From contig NZ_FOOT01000009.1 of the NCBI RefSeq assembly GCF_900113285.1, positions 1 through 64,000 on the forward strand: a DNA stretch of 64,000 nucleotides, written 5' to 3'. This DNA is from Pontibacter chinhatensis (GTDB lineage Bacteria > Bacteroidota > Bacteroidia > Cytophagales > Hymenobacteraceae). A program made the translations under genes and the position numbers. Numbering within the stretch: the stretch's first letter is position 1; each line of letters starts with the position of its first letter. A model generated the notes under the pieces. It was not told the origin of the DNA. It made no database searches and saw only the letters and a program-made list of their open reading frames with translations. Below are positions 8,571 to 16,962 of this stretch, piece after piece.

Positions 8571-9131
8571 CTATAGCTGGCTGGTGAAGTGGCTGGTCTC
8601 CATGCGCGCAATTCCCTCGGTCATCCAGCAGTCTTTGTAAGTGCCCCGGCGCTGCTTGGTAAGTATAAACATAAAGGCTTCCTGGCGGCCTTCGGATGTC
8701 TCTACCACCACCAGCTGATACGCGTTTTTACCGTCCACCACCAATTGTCCTGTTTTGTAACTTTTAAAGTTGAGAATTGGACGAAAAGATGGCTCCCGTA
8801 CCATCAGGCGGAAGTGCTTGAGCGGGCCAAGGTAGGCTCTGTTAGAAGGCGAGGAGAAGTTGAACAGGGTAATCACGCCGCTGTCGGCGGGATCGTTCTG
8901 CTGCAGCGCGCGCAGCTGTATGTCGATGACCTGGTGAGGCGAAAGCGCCTTGTCAGGCTTCAGATAAGTCCATTTAGAAGTATGGGCGATGTCTGTGTTG
9001 GCCGAGGTGTAGGAAGCGTAGTGGTGCTCGCCGGTTGTGGGGGTGGCCGGAAACTGCATACAGAACATACCGAGCAGCAGCACCCCGATGGCCAGCATAA
9101 TCTTGTCGAATATATTGTCTCGCACCCTCAT
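8571..9131 (-). CDS. DUF4864 domain-containing protein
   Basis: A 186-residue protein with an N-terminal hydrophobic signal or anchor segment (about residues 10-28) that contains a cysteine (GMFCMQ), followed by the domain that matches DUF4864: the helix SPHQVIDIQLRALQQND, a small central strand region, and the C-terminal KDCWMTEGIARMET. Its role is not known; the fold probably resembles the NTF2-like or cystatin-like group. It is likely exported. It is the leftmost-transcribed gene of a divergent pair with the PAP2 gene. Confidence 0.75.
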   Translation of the reverse strand: MRVRDNIFDKIMLAIGVLLLGMFCMQFPATPTTGEHHYASYTSANTDIAHTSKWTYLKPDKALSPHQVIDIQLRALQQNDPADSGVITLFNFSSPSNRAYLGPLKHFRLMVREPSFRPILNFKSYKTGQLVVDGKNAYQLVVVETSEGRQEAFMFILTKQRRGTYKDCWMTEGIARMETSHFTSQL

Positions 9132-9268
9132 GTGAATATGTACTTTATTTAGGCTCCGTTTGTTGTGAAACTACCTGCTTTTGGGGCAGACGGACCGCTT
9201 CTGACTGCCAACGATGAAAATGCCACCACAAAAGATAGTTGCTCCGTATATTCCTACAACAGCATATT

Positions 9269-10060
9269 ATGAAAAGACATATCCTGACAGATAAAGTAAG
9301 GGGAGGCCTGGTGTGGCTGGTTCGCCAGCCACCGGTAATGCGCCTGAGGCAACGGTACCCGAAGGCCGCCACGTTTATAACGGATCGTTTTAACACAAAC
9401 TACTTTGTGGGCCTGCCCCTTACCCTTATTGTGCTGGCAGTGCTGCTAAACCTGGTGTTGCTCTCTAACCTTGCCGAAAGTGTGGTGGAGGCCGAGTGGG
9501 TGGTGCAGGTGGATAAAAGGCTAAACGACCTGCTGTATAGTATCCGCTCAGAGTGGGTCAGTCGGGTCTTTTATACTATTACCTGGCTGGGCGACCGTCA
9601 GGCTGTCTTTGTGCTGGGTGGGCTGGCAACCATAGTGCTCCTGCTGCGCCGGCGGTGGGCCGCTATCATTGCCTTTTGGGTAGCCATGGGCGGGGCGGGG
9701 CTGTCGGTCAGGTTCGGGAAAAAGATCATCAGCCGCGACCGCCCCGTGCAGGACATGGCCTACTACATAGTGGATCACTTCTCTTTTCCCAGCGGGCACG
9801 CGACCACTTCCATGGCGCTTGTCGGGATGCTGGTATACTTCCTGTACCGCCACCAGGAGGCACCCCTGTTACGGCGCCTGCTGGTAGTTATGGGTACTAT
9901 ACTTGTCATGATGGTTGGTTTCAGTCGCCTGTACCTGGGCGTGCATTACTTCTCGGATGTGCTGGCAGGCTTCCTGCTGGGGGGCTTGTGGCTGCTGGTG
10001 GGCATCAGCATTGTGGAGGTGATGGAGTACCATAAACAGCGGTCCAATAACTTACATTAA
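9269..10060 (+). CDS. PAP2 family phosphatase
   Basis: A 263-residue membrane enzyme with the three phosphatase motifs of the PAP2 superfamily: KKIISRDRP, SFPSGHATTS and SRLYLGVHYFSDV. Five or six hydrophobic segments place the active site at the membrane surface. Family members dephosphorylate lipid phosphates such as phosphatidate or undecaprenyl diphosphate. I chose ATG 9269 over an upstream TTG (9239) because the extension would be short and not conserved-looking. The zinc phospholipase C-like gene starts 45 bases downstream on the same strand, which suggests a lipid-related neighbourhood. Confidence 0.9.
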   Translation: MKRHILTDKVRGGLVWLVRQPPVMRLRQRYPKAATFITDRFNTNYFVGLPLTLIVLAVLLNLVLLSNLAESVVEAEWVVQVDKRLNDLLYSIRSEWVSRVFYTITWLGDRQAVFVLGGLATIVLLLRRRWAAIIAFWVAMGGAGLSVRFGKKIISRDRPVQDMAYYIVDHFSFPSGHATTSMALVGMLVYFLYRHQEAPLLRRLLVVMGTILVMMVGFSRLYLGVHYFSDVLAGFLLGGLWLLVGISIVEVMEYHKQRSNNLH

Positions 10061-10105
10061 AGTCCGGCTCGTGCTTCCAAAGCATTAACCCTTACTAAAA
10101 CAATA

Positions 10106-11377
10106 ATGAAACTTCACCAATACAGAACCTTTCTAAGTCTCTTCGTGCTGGCACTCACCCTCTTGCCGGCTTTTACCGCGAAGGCCTACGGAGTGCTCAC
10201 ACACCAGGCGGTGATAGATGCTGCCTGGGAAAAGAACCTGAAGCCCCTGCTGCTCCGGCGCTACCCCCATGCGACTGAAGAAGAATTAAAGAAAGCCCAC
10301 GCGCATGCCTACGGCGGCTCTATTGTGCAGGACATGGGCTATTACCCTTTCGGCAACACCTTTTTTACCGACCTTACCCACTATGTGCGTAGCGGCGATT
10401 TTGTGGAGAGCCTGCTGCGCCACGCCGACACCATAGAGGAACTGGGTTTTGCCTTGGGGGCAATGGCGCACTTCAACGCAGATATTTACGGCCATCCCAT
10501 CGGTACAAACAGGGCCGTGCCGCTGGTTTACCCCAAAGTGCGGCAGGAGCATGGCCATACCGTTACCTACGCCGATGATGCCATCTCGCATATAAAAACC
10601 GAGTTTGGCTTTGATGTGCTGCAGGTGGCGCGCGGCAACTACGCTCCGGAGGCTTACCAGGAGTTTATCGGTTTTGAGGTGGCTAAAGAGCTGCTGGAGG
10701 AGGCGTTTCTGGAAACTTACGGCCTGGAGCTAGGGGAGGTGTTTACCAGTTTGCCGCTGGCCATCGGCAGTTACCGCTACACCATTCGCAGCATTTTCCC
10801 GGAGCTGACAAAGGCGGCTTGGCAGGCAAAGAAAAGCGAGATACAGGAGGCGCAGCCGGGCATAAGCCGGCGCAAGTTTATGTACCGCATGAGCCGGGCC
10901 AGTTTTCATGAGCAGTGGGGCCAGGAGTATGAGCGCCCGCACTTTCTGGCCCGTGCAGCGGCCTGGGTGATAAAGGTGCTGCCCAAAGTTGGTCCGCTGC
11001 GCCCGCTGGCTTTTATACCGCCGACTCCGGAGGCCGAAGAACTTTACATGGAAAGCTTTAACGTTACGGTTGATAAGTATGGCGCCATGGTACAACAGCT
11101 CGGGCAGCGCCCTCCGCAGCTGCAGAACCTGCACCTCGATACAGGAAAACCCGTCCGCCCCGGCACTTACCCCCTCACCGACGAAGCCTACGCCGACCTG
11201 CTGAAGAAGCTAGCCAAGACAGAGTTTAAGCAGGCCAACCAAAAGCTGCAACACCACCTGCTTTTATATTTTGAGAAGGCCCAGGCACCTGACGCCAGTG
11301 ATAAGGAAGCGCTGAAGGAGTGGGAGGAAACGCAGGAGTACCTGCTGCAACTGCAGCGGTTGCATGCTGGCGGCTAA
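10106..11377 (+). CDS. Zinc-dependent phospholipase C family protein
   Basis: A 423-residue exported protein with a clear signal peptide (cleavage likely after TAKA, near residue 27). The mature part begins with YGVLTHQAVIDAAW and has histidine- and aspartate-rich motifs (QDMGYYPFGN, DLTHYVRSGDF, AMAHFNADIYGHPIGTNRA) that match the helical zinc-dependent phospholipase C / S1-P1 nuclease-like fold (PF00882). Activity on phospholipids is a family inference only. The C-terminal third is charged and helical and lacks known motifs. Confidence 0.8.
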   Translation: MKLHQYRTFLSLFVLALTLLPAFTAKAYGVLTHQAVIDAAWEKNLKPLLLRRYPHATEEELKKAHAHAYGGSIVQDMGYYPFGNTFFTDLTHYVRSGDFVESLLRHADTIEELGFALGAMAHFNADIYGHPIGTNRAVPLVYPKVRQEHGHTVTYADDAISHIKTEFGFDVLQVARGNYAPEAYQEFIGFEVAKELLEEAFLETYGLELGEVFTSLPLAIGSYRYTIRSIFPELTKAAWQAKKSEIQEAQPGISRRKFMYRMSRASFHEQWGQEYERPHFLARAAAWVIKVLPKVGPLRPLAFIPPTPEAEELYMESFNVTVDKYGAMVQQLGQRPPQLQNLHLDTGKPVRPGTYPLTDEAYADLLKKLAKTEFKQANQKLQHHLLLYFEKAQAPDASDKEALKEWEETQEYLLQLQRLHAGG

Positions 11378-11608
11378 GCAGCTACGCGTTGTATGGATTT
11401 TGCACTTGTTCGTGTACGTGCCCTAACAACAGGTGAGGGCTATTACCTGCTCATAGAACGGGGTTCCAGCGTAAAAATATAGTATCAAACGCAACTAAGC
11501 TTTGATTTTAACGATAGATATAGTTACGGGACACCGTTTGGCTGTAGTAATTGCAGCTATGCAGGTACCGTAAAAATTGGATCATTTTTAACTAGACGTA
11601 TAAGAGAA

Positions 11609-12112
11609 ATGGAAACGAACAAGAATAGTAACCAGACATCGCAAAGACAATCCAACACAGGTAATATGTCTTCAGGCTCCCAGAACAGGAATAACCCAAG
11701 CAGCTCCAACCAGAACCAGAGCAGTTCTTCTGAGTCGCGCAACAGTAGCAGCAGCCAGAACATGCAGGGCCGCAGCAACCAGAACGCCACGACCGGCAAG
11801 GGCGGCTTAAAGGATATACAAAGCAAGCTTTCCGGATTTGGCAGCACTGCAGCCACCAAGTTTAATAACCTGACCACCACGCAGAAAGCCATGGTGGGTG
11901 GCGCTGTGCTGGCATTAGGCGCTGGCTGGATGGCGATGAGCCAGAAGAACAAGAACAAAATCAAGAGCCAGATAAGCTCTGCGGCGGCTTCTGCCAAAGA
12001 TGCCCTGCATAACGTTAATGCCAAGCAGCAGCAGAACACAACAGGCCGTTCCAACATGACTGCCAGCAGCTCCACGAGTTCATCATCGGGCACCAACGCC
12101 CGCGTAAAGTAA
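11609..12112 (+). CDS. Low-complexity Ser/Asn/Gln-rich protein
   Basis: A 167-residue protein. The first 65 residues are almost entirely Ser, Asn and Gln with a few charges, so they are probably disordered. A short middle region (KGGLKDIQSKLSGFGSTAATKF) is followed by one weakly hydrophobic helix (KAMVGGAVLALGAGWMAM), and the tail is again Ser/Thr-rich. The central part resembles the linker-plus-helix seen in small stress-related membrane proteins, but no family was recognised. It is closely followed by a strong terminator, which supports its being a real transcription unit. Confidence 0.65.
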   Translation: METNKNSNQTSQRQSNTGNMSSGSQNRNNPSSSNQNQSSSSESRNSSSSQNMQGRSNQNATTGKGGLKDIQSKLSGFGSTAATKFNNLTTTQKAMVGGAVLALGAGWMAMSQKNKNKIKSQISSAAASAKDALHNVNAKQQQNTTGRSNMTASSSTSSSSGTNARVK

Positions 12113-12132
12113 GCCGAGGTAAGCTAGACAGC

Positions 12133-12165
12133 AAAAAAGCCGGACCACTGAGGTCCGGCTTTTTT
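12133..12165. terminator. Bidirectional terminator
   Basis: A hairpin with the arms AAAAAAGCCGGACC and GGTCCGGCTTTTTT and a five-base loop lies between convergent genes (the Ser-rich protein and msrA-like). The A and T runs at either side allow it to work in both directions. Confidence 0.9.
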
Positions 12166-12185
12166 GTGTGCAATAAGTATAAAAA

Positions 12186-12686
12186 TTAGTTGGTGCGGCA
12201 GCCTGCCTCGCCTCGCTTTAACAGGTACTGCTGGTGGTACTCTTCGGCCCGGTACAAAGTGTCGGCCGGCAAGATAGCGGTCATAATCTGGCGGCCGCTA
12301 AACTCCGGCGACTGCTGCCAGTTCTCTTTGGTGGTTTCGGCCATCAGCCGCTGCTCGTTGTGGTGGAAAAACACTACGGAGCGGTATGGTGAGCCTATGG
12401 CGTTCCCCAAGCTGTCAGTATGCGTTGGGTCATGCGACCGCCAGAACACCTGCAGCAACTGGTCGTAGCTTACCTGCTGTGGGTCAAAAGTTACCTGCAC
12501 CACCTCCGCATGGCCTGTGCGGCCGGAGCATACTTCCTGGTGGGTGGGGTTAGGCGCGTGCCCGCCCATATAGCCGACCTCGGTATGCACCACGCCGGGC
12601 ACCGTCCTGAGGGCCTCTTCCAGCTCCCAGAAGCTGCCCGCCCCAAACGTGGCCTTCTCTAATCGCTTATTTACTGATGGTTTCAT
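12186..12686 (-). CDS. MsrA-family protein with altered active site
   Basis: A 166-residue homologue of peptide-methionine (S)-S-oxide reductase. Clear family motifs are present: ATFGAGSFWELEEAL, GYMGGHAPNPTH, GRTGHAEVVQV, FWRSHDPTHTD and YRSVVFFH. Two key positions differ. The catalytic cysteine of GCFW is serine here (Ser18, codon AGC), and the aspartate of the usual GND-x-G-x-QYRS is alanine (Ala96, in GNAIGSPYRS). Glu61, the family acid, is kept, as are Cys53 and a cysteine three residues from the C-terminus. Known MsrA chemistry needs the cysteine, so normal activity is doubtful. I chose ATG 12686; another ATG at 12719 would add 11 residues. Confidence 0.88.
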   Translation of the reverse strand: MKPSVNKRLEKATFGAGSFWELEEALRTVPGVVHTEVGYMGGHAPNPTHQEVCSGRTGHAEVVQVTFDPQQVSYDQLLQVFWRSHDPTHTDSLGNAIGSPYRSVVFFHHNEQRLMAETTKENWQQSPEFSGRQIMTAILPADTLYRAEEYHQQYLLKRGEAGCRTN

Positions 12687-12775
12687 AGTTATACTGCTGC
12701 TTATCCCGTGGTCAGGCACACCACCTACAGGTGCGGGATACGTAAAACTGCCTTATACATACTTTAAATCGCAAA

Positions 12776-13861
12776 ATGAAGAATAAAGTTTTACTTGACT
12801 TTGACCCCAAACTGAGCCTGAACGCCGAGGGGAAGCATGTCCGCGATGGCCTTTCTGCCGCCCTCTGCACCGGTAACAACCTGTGGGTCAGCTGCGATGA
12901 GAGAACCACTATAGAGCGCCTGACGCGGCAGCCGGACGGCTCCTATGGCCACCATAAATCTTTTAACCTGGAGGATTATATCGAGCTGCCTGACAAAGGC
13001 AACAGCGAAGTAGACATTGAGGGGATAGGGATAGCCGACAATTACCTCTGGATAATGGGCTCCCACAGCCTGAAGCGCAGCAAACCCAAGCGCCATCAGT
13101 CGGTGGCGAAGCAGATGAAGCGGCTGGCCAAGGTAAAGAACGACCCTAACCGCTACCTGCTGGCGCGCATCCCCATACTTCAGGATGAAAAAACCGGCGA
13201 CTATACGTTGCACCGGCAGGCCAAAGACCCCGATCAGACCGGCCATACTTTGGTAGCGGCCCAGCTACACGGCGATACCCACAGCAGCATCCTTACCGAG
13301 TTGCTGGCCGACGACGAGCATGTAGGTCCTTTTATGAGTATCCCCGGCAAGGATAACGGTTTTGACATAGAGGGGCTGGCGATACATGGCAAGCGGATTT
13401 TCATTGGATTGCGTGGCCCCGTGCTGCGCGGTTGGGCTATGGTGCTGGAGGTAGAGGCAGCAGAAGACACACAGGGCAAGCTACACCTGAAAGAGCTGGA
13501 GAACGGCAAGGCCTACAAAAAGCACTTCCTGAACCTGAAGGGCAAGGGCATCCGCGAGCTCCGCTTCTTTGGCAAAGATTTATACTTGCTGGCTGGCCCT
13601 ACCATGGACCTGGACGGTGTGATAGCCATCTACCGCTGGCCCAACGCAGTGGGGGAGCCGGAGCAGATGGTGCACAACAACGAGCTGGAGCGGCTGCAGG
13701 AGGTGCCGCATGGCACCGGCACAGACAGCAGCAAAGACAAAGCTGAGGGGCTGGCCGTGCTGGACGAGCACCATGTGCTGGTCGTATTCGACAGCCCGGT
13801 GGAGGAGCGCAAGCAGGGAGAGCACGCCGTGTGGGCCGATGTGCTGCGTGTGGTGACCTAA
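12776..13861 (+). CDS. DUF3616 domain-containing protein
   Basis: A 361-residue protein that matches the DUF3616 family: LSAALCTGNNLWVSCDERTTIERL near the start, the acidic motif VDIEGIGIADNYLWIMGSHS, a second copy of the pattern at FDIEGLAIHGKRIFIGLRGPVLRGWA, and a third at KAEGLAVLDEHHVLVVFD. The recurring D-I/A-E-G-L-A pattern suggests a beta-propeller-like repeat fold. No signal peptide is visible, so it is probably cytoplasmic. The biochemical role of the family is unknown. The gene is transcribed away from the MsrA-like gene. Confidence 0.82.
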   Translation: MKNKVLLDFDPKLSLNAEGKHVRDGLSAALCTGNNLWVSCDERTTIERLTRQPDGSYGHHKSFNLEDYIELPDKGNSEVDIEGIGIADNYLWIMGSHSLKRSKPKRHQSVAKQMKRLAKVKNDPNRYLLARIPILQDEKTGDYTLHRQAKDPDQTGHTLVAAQLHGDTHSSILTELLADDEHVGPFMSIPGKDNGFDIEGLAIHGKRIFIGLRGPVLRGWAMVLEVEAAEDTQGKLHLKELENGKAYKKHFLNLKGKGIRELRFFGKDLYLLAGPTMDLDGVIAIYRWPNAVGEPEQMVHNNELERLQEVPHGTGTDSSKDKAEGLAVLDEHHVLVVFDSPVEERKQGEHAVWADVLRVVT

Positions 13862-13934
13862 CGTAACCTTATAGCCGCTATATGGCTATACTTGGTAAAC
13901 AGCCCTAAAGCTGATAACCAAAACAGATAAAGCT

Positions 13935-14396
13935 ATGAACAATGTGATAAAAGCTGTGGCAGGCGGGGTGGCCGGAGCCTGTGCCCTCACGCTGCTGCAC
14001 GAGACCCTGCGGCGCTTCGTGCCCGATGCCCCGCGTATGGATGTGCTGGGCATGCGCGCCATCTCTAAACTAATGAACATGGCCGGTGAGGAACCCCCTC
14101 AGGATGAAAAGGAACTCCACAACTGGACGCTGGCCGGAGACATACTTTCCAACTCGGTATACTACAGCCTGGCAGGAACGGGCAAGGACGCCTGGTGGCG
14201 CGGCGCCGTACTTGGTGCGGCAGCCGGGGCCGGGGCAGTGCTGCTGCCGGGCCCAATGGGCTTGGGCGAGGCACCCAGTAACCGCACCACCAAGACCCAG
14301 GCCATGACTATCGGGTACTACCTGCTGGGCGGTATGGTTGCAGCCGCAGTAGGCTACGCCCTTAGCGGCGACGAGGAGGCAGCTGAAGAAGTATAA
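13935..14396 (+). CDS. Hypothetical membrane-associated protein
   Basis: A 153-residue protein with a glycine- and alanine-rich hydrophobic start (VIKAVAGGVAGACALTLLHE), a soluble charged middle (residues 25-65) and two further hydrophobic stretches (WWRGAVLGAAAGAGAVLLPG and MTIGYYLLGGMVAAAVGYAL), ending in an acidic tail. No family was recognised. It follows the DUF3616 gene after 73 bases on the same strand and ends before a bidirectional terminator. Confidence 0.65.
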   Translation: MNNVIKAVAGGVAGACALTLLHETLRRFVPDAPRMDVLGMRAISKLMNMAGEEPPQDEKELHNWTLAGDILSNSVYYSLAGTGKDAWWRGAVLGAAAGAGAVLLPGPMGLGEAPSNRTTKTQAMTIGYYLLGGMVAAAVGYALSGDEEAAEEV

Positions 14397-14418
14397 ATTG
14401 CCATCTTTAGAAGTATAG

Positions 14419-14452
14419 AAAAAGGCAGGCGCTCTTGAGCGCCTGCCTTTTT
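14419..14452. terminator. Bidirectional terminator
   Basis: A perfect 15-bp stem (AAAAAGGCAGGCGCT with AGCGCCTGCCTTTTT) with the loop CTTG lies between two convergent genes. It can end transcription from both sides. Confidence 0.93.
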
Positions 14453-14477
14453 ATTGGTTTATCATGCTCGGTGTAAA

Positions 14478-14798
14478 CTACTGTCCTGTAGTCGTGCCGG
14501 TTGTAGTGCCAGTCGTTGTGCCGGTAGTAGTACCAGAGCCTGTTGTGTTGCCTGTGGTAGTCGTGCCAGCAGTAGTTGTACCGGTTGTGCCAGAAGTGGT
14601 TGTGCCGGTAGTGTCGTCCATCATAGTGGTGTCATCCATCATGGTGTTGTCCTCCATGGTGGCGTCGTTGTTCATGTTATCTGTATCGGTGGCTTCGTTT
14701 TGCGTTTCAACACCAGTGGTATTGTCCGACCCGCAGCCCGTAAGTGCGGTGGCAGCCAGCAAAGAGCCGGCAAGTACAAATGCATATGTTCGTTTCAT
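14478..14798 (-). CDS. Thr-Gly repeat lipoprotein (short paralogue)
   Basis: A 106-residue lipoprotein. The signal peptide ends in the lipobox LTGC (Cys at residue 22). An acidic, Asp- and Met-rich linker follows (two copies of MMDDTT), and the last 40 or so residues are a run of Thr and Gly in GTTT/TGTTTG units. It is a shorter paralogue of the lipoprotein at 16489-16962: both have the same layout, and their leaders share GAATCAATG and AACAAA blocks upstream of the ATG. It is probably a disordered surface or periplasmic protein. The function is unknown. Confidence 0.8.
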   Translation of the reverse strand: MKRTYAFVLAGSLLAATALTGCGSDNTTGVETQNEATDTDNMNNDATMEDNTMMDDTTMMDDTTGTTTSGTTGTTTAGTTTTGNTTGSGTTTGTTTGTTTGTTTGQ

Positions 14799-14883
14799 AG
14801 CTTTCAGGTTTTGTTAAACATTGATTCAAAGTAACTTGTACGTAACGCGCTTAAAAGAGGTAATAAGAAAATTAGTACAATTC

Positions 14884-16422
14884 CTACTCCGGCGCGTTGG
14901 CACAGGTGCACAGCACCTCCCGGGTTGGCACTGCCAACTCATAATCCGGTAGGGATGGTTCCTTCATGTAGATAACCTCCAGTTGGCGGATAGGCTGTGT
15001 AGGGTGTGCTTCGTTCCAGCGGCGCACCAGGTAGTTGCAGTAATAGGGCCGTATGTGGGCATTGTGCACGAACAGGTAATTCTCTGAGTACTTGCGCCAC
15101 CTGTCGTTTTTGAACAGCGAAACCACGGAGGCTGGCTTGCTGTAGTTCACCTCCTTGCCCTCCTGGTTCAGGTCTATGTTGGTGCCGTTGGATGTATAGC
15201 CCTCCAGTACATACCAGCCATCATCCTTAAATACAACCGGCGAGAACATGCCCCAATGCTGGTCCAGGCGGAGCAGGTAACCGAGCCAGCGGCTGCTGTC
15301 CGGTATTTTATGGAGGGGCAGGTTGGTGGTGCTGAAGTTCCACCAGATGCAGTAAAACAGCAGGGCCACCACCACCCCGTTCCGCACAGGCGACAGTGCG
15401 TGCTTCGGGATGCCCGGTTTTTGCCAGTTTACCTGCACGTTTATACTTACCGGACTGCTCAGTTTGTTGAAGATCTGCTTAAACTGCCCGAGCTTCGGCC
15501 TTCGGAACGAGCGCAGCACGCGCCTGTCGAGCCAATCCATAACCGGAGCGGGAAGCAACCCGGTCACGGAGGCAATGTTTATCAGGTAGAAGAGCCCCAC
15601 AAAAAGCGTCAGGCTGATGCCGATGTGGAAACCCACCAGCACCACTACTACCACCATCCTGAAAAAATAAGTATAAAACGGAATGAGCAGCAGGAAGGGC
15701 AGCAGCAACTCGGTGTACCAGGTGATAAGCGTAAGGGTGCGTAGTAGCTCGGGATAAGGGTAAATCAGGCGACCCAACGGCATCAGAATCTGGTCGAGGC
15801 TGAGGGCATAGTAGAGGGCGGTGCCATCAGTGCGCCATTCCGGAGAATCCTTGAGCAGGGCGGTGCAGAAGTATACCAGCCCCACCTGCAGGATGTAGGC
15901 CGCAGTGGCCGCGCTAAAGTATTGGGTCGCTGGCGCTGCAGTTTCCAGCGTACGCTCCCGCACGGCATCAGCTGAGTAAAACCTGCCCCACGGCAGAAAT
16001 ATGCCCCAGAAGAGCAGCATGCGCAGCAGGTCATCGCCGCCTTGCTCTATCAGCGGATTCCGGTTTTGCAGCGAGAGCAGCAGTAGCCAGGTAGCAACGG
16101 TAGCGAGCCTCGTCTTGTAGCCCAGCAGCAGGCAGAAGGCAAAGCAGGCGGCAAGTATAAACAGCAGCAATTGGAACTGCCAAAGCCCGCTGAGGGCGTG
16201 CAGGGAGAAAAACTGCGGCAGCCACAGGTGCTGGTGCAGCACATGGAGCGGCAACACACCCATGTTGGAGTAATGTGCCTCCATGTCGGTGGCCCTGATA
16301 GCCAGGTCGAGCAGTACGATACTAGCTAACCAGATACGCATGAGGGCCAGTGCCCGCAGGTCTACGGTAAAAACTCGTCTCAGGTATCGCTCCAGGTACT
16401 TCATCTGCGCAGGGTATTGCAT
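14884..16422 (-). CDS. HTTM domain-containing membrane protein
   Basis: A 512-residue membrane protein with an HTTM domain (horizontally transferred transmembrane, related to vitamin K-dependent gamma-carboxylase). Typical features are the opening VDLRALALMRIWLASIVLLD, the motif LLLGYKTRLATVATWLLLLS, NPLIEQGGDDLLRMLLFWGIFLPWG, and WYTELLLPFLLLIP, with about eight to ten hydrophobic segments up to residue 380. A soluble C-terminal domain follows (WGMFSPVVFKDDGWYVLEGY). Carboxylase activity should not be assumed for bacterial members. The Met at residue 7 is an alternative start. It lies between the two Thr-Gly repeat lipoprotein genes on the same strand. Confidence 0.85.
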   Translation of the reverse strand: MQYPAQMKYLERYLRRVFTVDLRALALMRIWLASIVLLDLAIRATDMEAHYSNMGVLPLHVLHQHLWLPQFFSLHALSGLWQFQLLLFILAACFAFCLLLGYKTRLATVATWLLLLSLQNRNPLIEQGGDDLLRMLLFWGIFLPWGRFYSADAVRERTLETAAPATQYFSAATAAYILQVGLVYFCTALLKDSPEWRTDGTALYYALSLDQILMPLGRLIYPYPELLRTLTLITWYTELLLPFLLLIPFYTYFFRMVVVVVLVGFHIGISLTLFVGLFYLINIASVTGLLPAPVMDWLDRRVLRSFRRPKLGQFKQIFNKLSSPVSINVQVNWQKPGIPKHALSPVRNGVVVALLFYCIWWNFSTTNLPLHKIPDSSRWLGYLLRLDQHWGMFSPVVFKDDGWYVLEGYTSNGTNIDLNQEGKEVNYSKPASVVSLFKNDRWRKYSENYLFVHNAHIRPYYCNYLVRRWNEAHPTQPIRQLEVIYMKEPSLPDYELAVPTREVLCTCANAPE

Positions 16423-16428
16423 GAAAAG

Positions 16429-16465
16429 CAGAAAGGCAAATACCGGGATGGTGTCTGCCTTTCTG
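16429..16465 (-). terminator. Probable terminator after the long Thr-Gly repeat lipoprotein
   Basis: A perfect 10-bp inverted repeat (CAGAAAGGCA and TGCCTTTCTG) with a 17-base loop lies just downstream of the lipoprotein gene at 16489-16962 and just upstream of the HTTM gene. On the minus strand it is followed by CTTTTC, a weak T tract, so termination may be partial. Confidence 0.55.
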
Positions 16466-16488
16466 TTATAGGGTTAAATAATATGTCA

Positions 16489-16962
16489 TTACATAGTGGT
16501 GGTACCTGTGGTAGTGCCGGTTGTAGTACCAGTGGTTGTACCTGTGGTAGTGCCAGTTGTTGTACCGGTAGTAGTTCCCGTAGTAGTTCCGGTGGTCGTA
16601 CCAGTAGTTGTGCCGGTTGTAGTACCTGTAGTTCCCGTAGTCGTACCTGTGGTGGTGGTACCGGTTGTGGTGCCTGTGGTAGTACCTGTTGTCGTGCCAG
16701 TCGTGGTTCCGGTGGTTGTGCCCGTGGTGGTTCCGGTTGTAGTACCCGTGGTCGTGGTTCCGGTTGTACCGGTTGTAGTACCTGTAGTGGTGCCGGTTGT
16801 GGTTCCTGTAGTGGTACCAGTCGTGGTGCCGTAGTCAGTATCTTCAGTTGTATCCATATCTGTCGCGTCGCTATCGGTCGTGCTATCGGAAGTGGTGCAA
16901 CCAAAGGTAAGAGCAGTAACCGCAAAGGCAGTCGCGCAGAAAGTTATCAAGTTCTTTTTCAT
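16489..16962 (-). CDS. Thr-Gly tandem-repeat lipoprotein (long paralogue)
   Basis: A 157-residue lipoprotein. The signal peptide ends in the lipobox LTFGC (Cys at residue 22), followed by a short acidic linker (SDATDMDTTEDTDYG). The remaining 110 or so residues are almost pure GTTT tetrapeptides with occasional GTT or GTTTT variants. The codons within the repeats vary, so the protein pattern rather than the exact DNA appears to be kept. Such a sequence should be disordered and very hydrophilic, and could be O-glycosylated, since Bacteroidota glycosylate Thr in exported proteins; that is inference. Its leader resembles that of the paralogue at 14478-14798. Confidence 0.78.
   Translation of the reverse strand: MKKNLITFCATAFAVTALTFGCTTSDSTTDSDATDMDTTEDTDYGTTTGTTTGTTTGTTTGTTTGTTGTTTTGTTTGTTTGTTTGTTTGTTTGTTTGTTTGTTTTGTTTGTTGTTTGTTTGTTTGTTTGTTTGTTTGTTTGTTTGTTTGTTTGTTTM
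16499..16835. repeat. 12-base coding tandem repeats (GTTT units)
   Basis: About 28 imperfect 12-base units encode the Gly-Thr-Thr-Thr array of the lipoprotein above. Unit changes of 12 bases keep the frame, so copy number could vary between strains without disrupting the gene. The opposite strand is stop-free and reads as Val-Pro repeats, which is a by-product of the repeat. Confidence 0.85.

Noticed and set aside
9145-9396. 83-residue minus-strand frame between the DUF4864 and PAP2 genes
   Set aside because: It overlaps the PAP2 start and the divergent promoter region and has no recognisable domain.
16496-16834. Plus-strand open frame of Val-Pro repeats
   Set aside because: It is the reverse reading of the GTTT-coding repeats. 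The repeat has no stop in several frames, so the frame is open for that reason; the minus-strand frame has a signal peptide and lipobox.
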